A program made the translations under genes and the position numbers. 20,912 nt of DNA from contig NW_003151254.1 of assembly GCF_000003605.2 (NCBI RefSeq), positions 290,152 to 311,063 on the forward strand, read 5' to 3'. The DNA is from Saccoglossus kowalevskii (lineage: Eukaryota > Hemichordata > Enteropneusta > Harrimaniidae). Below the pieces are notes generated by a model. The model saw nothing but the letters and a program-made list of their open reading frames with translations, made no database searches and had not been told where the DNA came from. Shown piece after piece: positions 20,021-20,912 of this stretch; within the stretch, counting starts at the first letter, position 1, and every line of letters starts with the position of its first letter.

Positions 20021-20056
20021 TTTATTTGAGTGTGTTTACCACCTGACTCTGCCCGG

Positions 20057-20064
20057 TGACGTCA
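20057..20064. promoter_or_regulatory. Palindromic CRE-type site TGACGTCA
   Basis: This is an exact CREB/ATF octamer lying 37 bases upstream of the minus-strand ATG at 20020 and just downstream of the TATA-like CTATAG at 20074-20079. Its location inside the CpG-richer segment makes it a better candidate than the isolated octamer at 3631. Confidence 0.4.
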
Positions 20065-20073
20065 TCATGTGCG

Positions 20074-20098
20074 CTATAGAAGGAGGTCTGTGATTCGT
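20074..20098 (-). promoter_or_regulatory. TATA-like module in the right arm, facing inward
   Basis: On the minus strand AATCACAG is followed about 8 bases later by CTATAG, mirroring the left-arm module at 19249-19271. A start about 30 bases downstream would fall near 20045, leaving a 5' leader of roughly 25 bases before the ATG at 20020. Confidence 0.3.
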
Positions 20099-20137
20099 TG
20101 ACTAAAATCGTCGATAGTGGGTCTCGTTGAAATCTCG

Positions 20138-20308
20138 TTACATAGACATCGGGTCAGATGTATGTAGGGCGGAATTTAAAAAAATCACAAAATCAATATA
20201 ATAAAATAAAAAGTCATTAATAACAAAGTAATAAAATATAAAATTAAAATAAGTTTATAGCCAAAATAATTAAAGCCCGTACACTACATCAGATTTTAAT
20301 CAGATTGG
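20138..20308 (-). repeat. Right terminal inverted repeat
   Basis: This is the 171-bp arm, inverted relative to 19043-19219. It is shorter mainly through a 5-base and a 1-base gap in the T/A-rich part. Confidence 0.9.
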
Positions 20309-20315
20309 AATTTTA
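20309..20315 (+). repeat. Right target-site duplication AATTTTA
   Basis: An exact copy of 19036-19042 directly after the right arm, the expected footprint of transposition. Confidence 0.7.
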
Positions 20316-20912
20316 CCAGAAATTTGTTCTTCTTTATATTGACTTTGGGATTTTATTTTAAGTTGGACAGTTTTGCATTTGAAAAGTACATTTGGATGAT
20401 GCACAAATGCTCCAAACACTGTTAATGATATTAATCTTAATATTGTTATAATAATTCAAGAATTTGTAATTTAATTAGTGAATTTTCAGTGTGATAATTG
20501 TAAACTGAATATAATAAAAATATGTCTCCCATAATGCATTGCACCTTAGTAACATGCTCAATATGAAATTTGAAGTTGGCTTGAAATTATTTATTATCTT
20601 GAGAATTCCAGGTTTCCAGATATAACTGACCTAAAAATGTATTGTTTTTTAAGGATTGTAATAAAAAGTATTGGCTTGAAGTTTACAGAGGTGTCTAAGG
20701 CAATTGCCTTCATGCCAAACGAGTTTTGTTTTTGACATTGCCTATTTTATTCCTGTATTTCTAAGGCAATGTTAAGCCAAACATAACTTATACCCAATCG
20801 GTAGGAAGATATCAATTGGAACTCTTTGACATTGTTTGATCATGTTTTGATTTCAGTATTTTATGAATTTTGGTCTTGAAATGGTCCTTTCAACTTTGAA
20901 TGATTTATGCAT
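20316..20912. other. Unique AT-rich sequence, no gene seen
   Basis: All frames are interrupted frequently. A local AAGGCAAT repeat (20697-20705 and 20764-20770) and a TTCATGCCAAACGAG string are the only features noticed. Confidence 0.5.

Larger units (their letters stand above)
19043..20308. mobile_element. 1.27-kb DNA transposon with long terminal inverted repeats
   Basis: Arms at 19043-19219 and 20138-20308 are inverted copies, opening CCAATCTGATTAAAATC and sharing GGGCTTTAATTATT, ATTCCGCCCTACATACATC and CTATGTAA. I count about ten substitutions and a few small gaps. Exact 7-bp direct repeats flank it, as expected of a transposase insertion. The interior (about 920 bp) encodes no recognisable transposase, so the element is non-autonomous. 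It instead holds a CpG-richer segment with a minus-strand exon-like structure. Long arms recall Mutator-type or similar elements, but a 7-bp duplication does not settle the superfamily. Confidence 0.85.

Noticed and set aside
1..20912. tRNA, rRNA or other structured RNA genes
   Set aside because: I looked for tRNA-type A/B boxes with cloverleaf complementarity and conserved rRNA segments and saw none; a covariance-model scan could overturn this.

Overview
The window reads as non-coding DNA from an AT-rich animal genome. It has no operon structure, no ribosome binding sites and no long unique open frames. Coding-like pieces are short and bounded by AG/GT splice-like dinucleotides, there are several TA-flanked miniature inverted-repeat elements, and a 4.8 kb minisatellite fills the middle. 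The mix of TTTTCGC-rich MITEs and degenerate repeats carrying an AAAATGGC(T/C)G core makes me think of a mollusc, probably a bivalve. That is recollection of genome style, not a proven assignment.

Layout. 1-9350 is mostly unique AT-rich intergenic or intronic sequence. It holds one possible terminal exon (1448-1627) with a nearby AATAAA, a small 74-bp-period direct repeat (1985-2086), a 212-bp MITE (4067-4278), a 160-bp MITE (4709-4868) and a decayed 140-170 bp repeat (about 7500-7990). At 9350-9371 there is a compact cluster of three nuclear-receptor half-sites. 9679-14473 is a tandem array of roughly 137 copies of a 35-bp unit, divergent at the left edge, homogenised in the middle and right, and broken at the far right. 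15734-17062 is a cluster of four TACTGTA-ended MITEs or remnants, including a second 212-bp copy about 97% identical to the one at 4067. 17060-17345 is a CpG-containing, promoter-like patch with a possible first coding exon (17125-17168), and 18219-18377 is a possible terminal exon on the same strand.

The most structured unit is at 19043-20308. Two inverted arms of about 171-177 bp are flanked by a perfect 7-bp direct repeat (AATTTTA), so this looks like a DNA transposon insertion. It carries no transposase that I can see. Its interior is richer in CpG and holds a minus-strand start codon in strong context, a perfect GTAAGT donor, and a downstream acceptor in the same phase. The intervening 156 bases are also open in frame. 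The same locus could therefore make a 39-residue spliced product or a 91-residue unspliced product with a hydrophobic middle.

No complete gene of recognised function is present, and no rRNA, tRNA or CRISPR was found. The many open frames across 9700-14220 are produced by the tandem repeat and are not annotated as genes.
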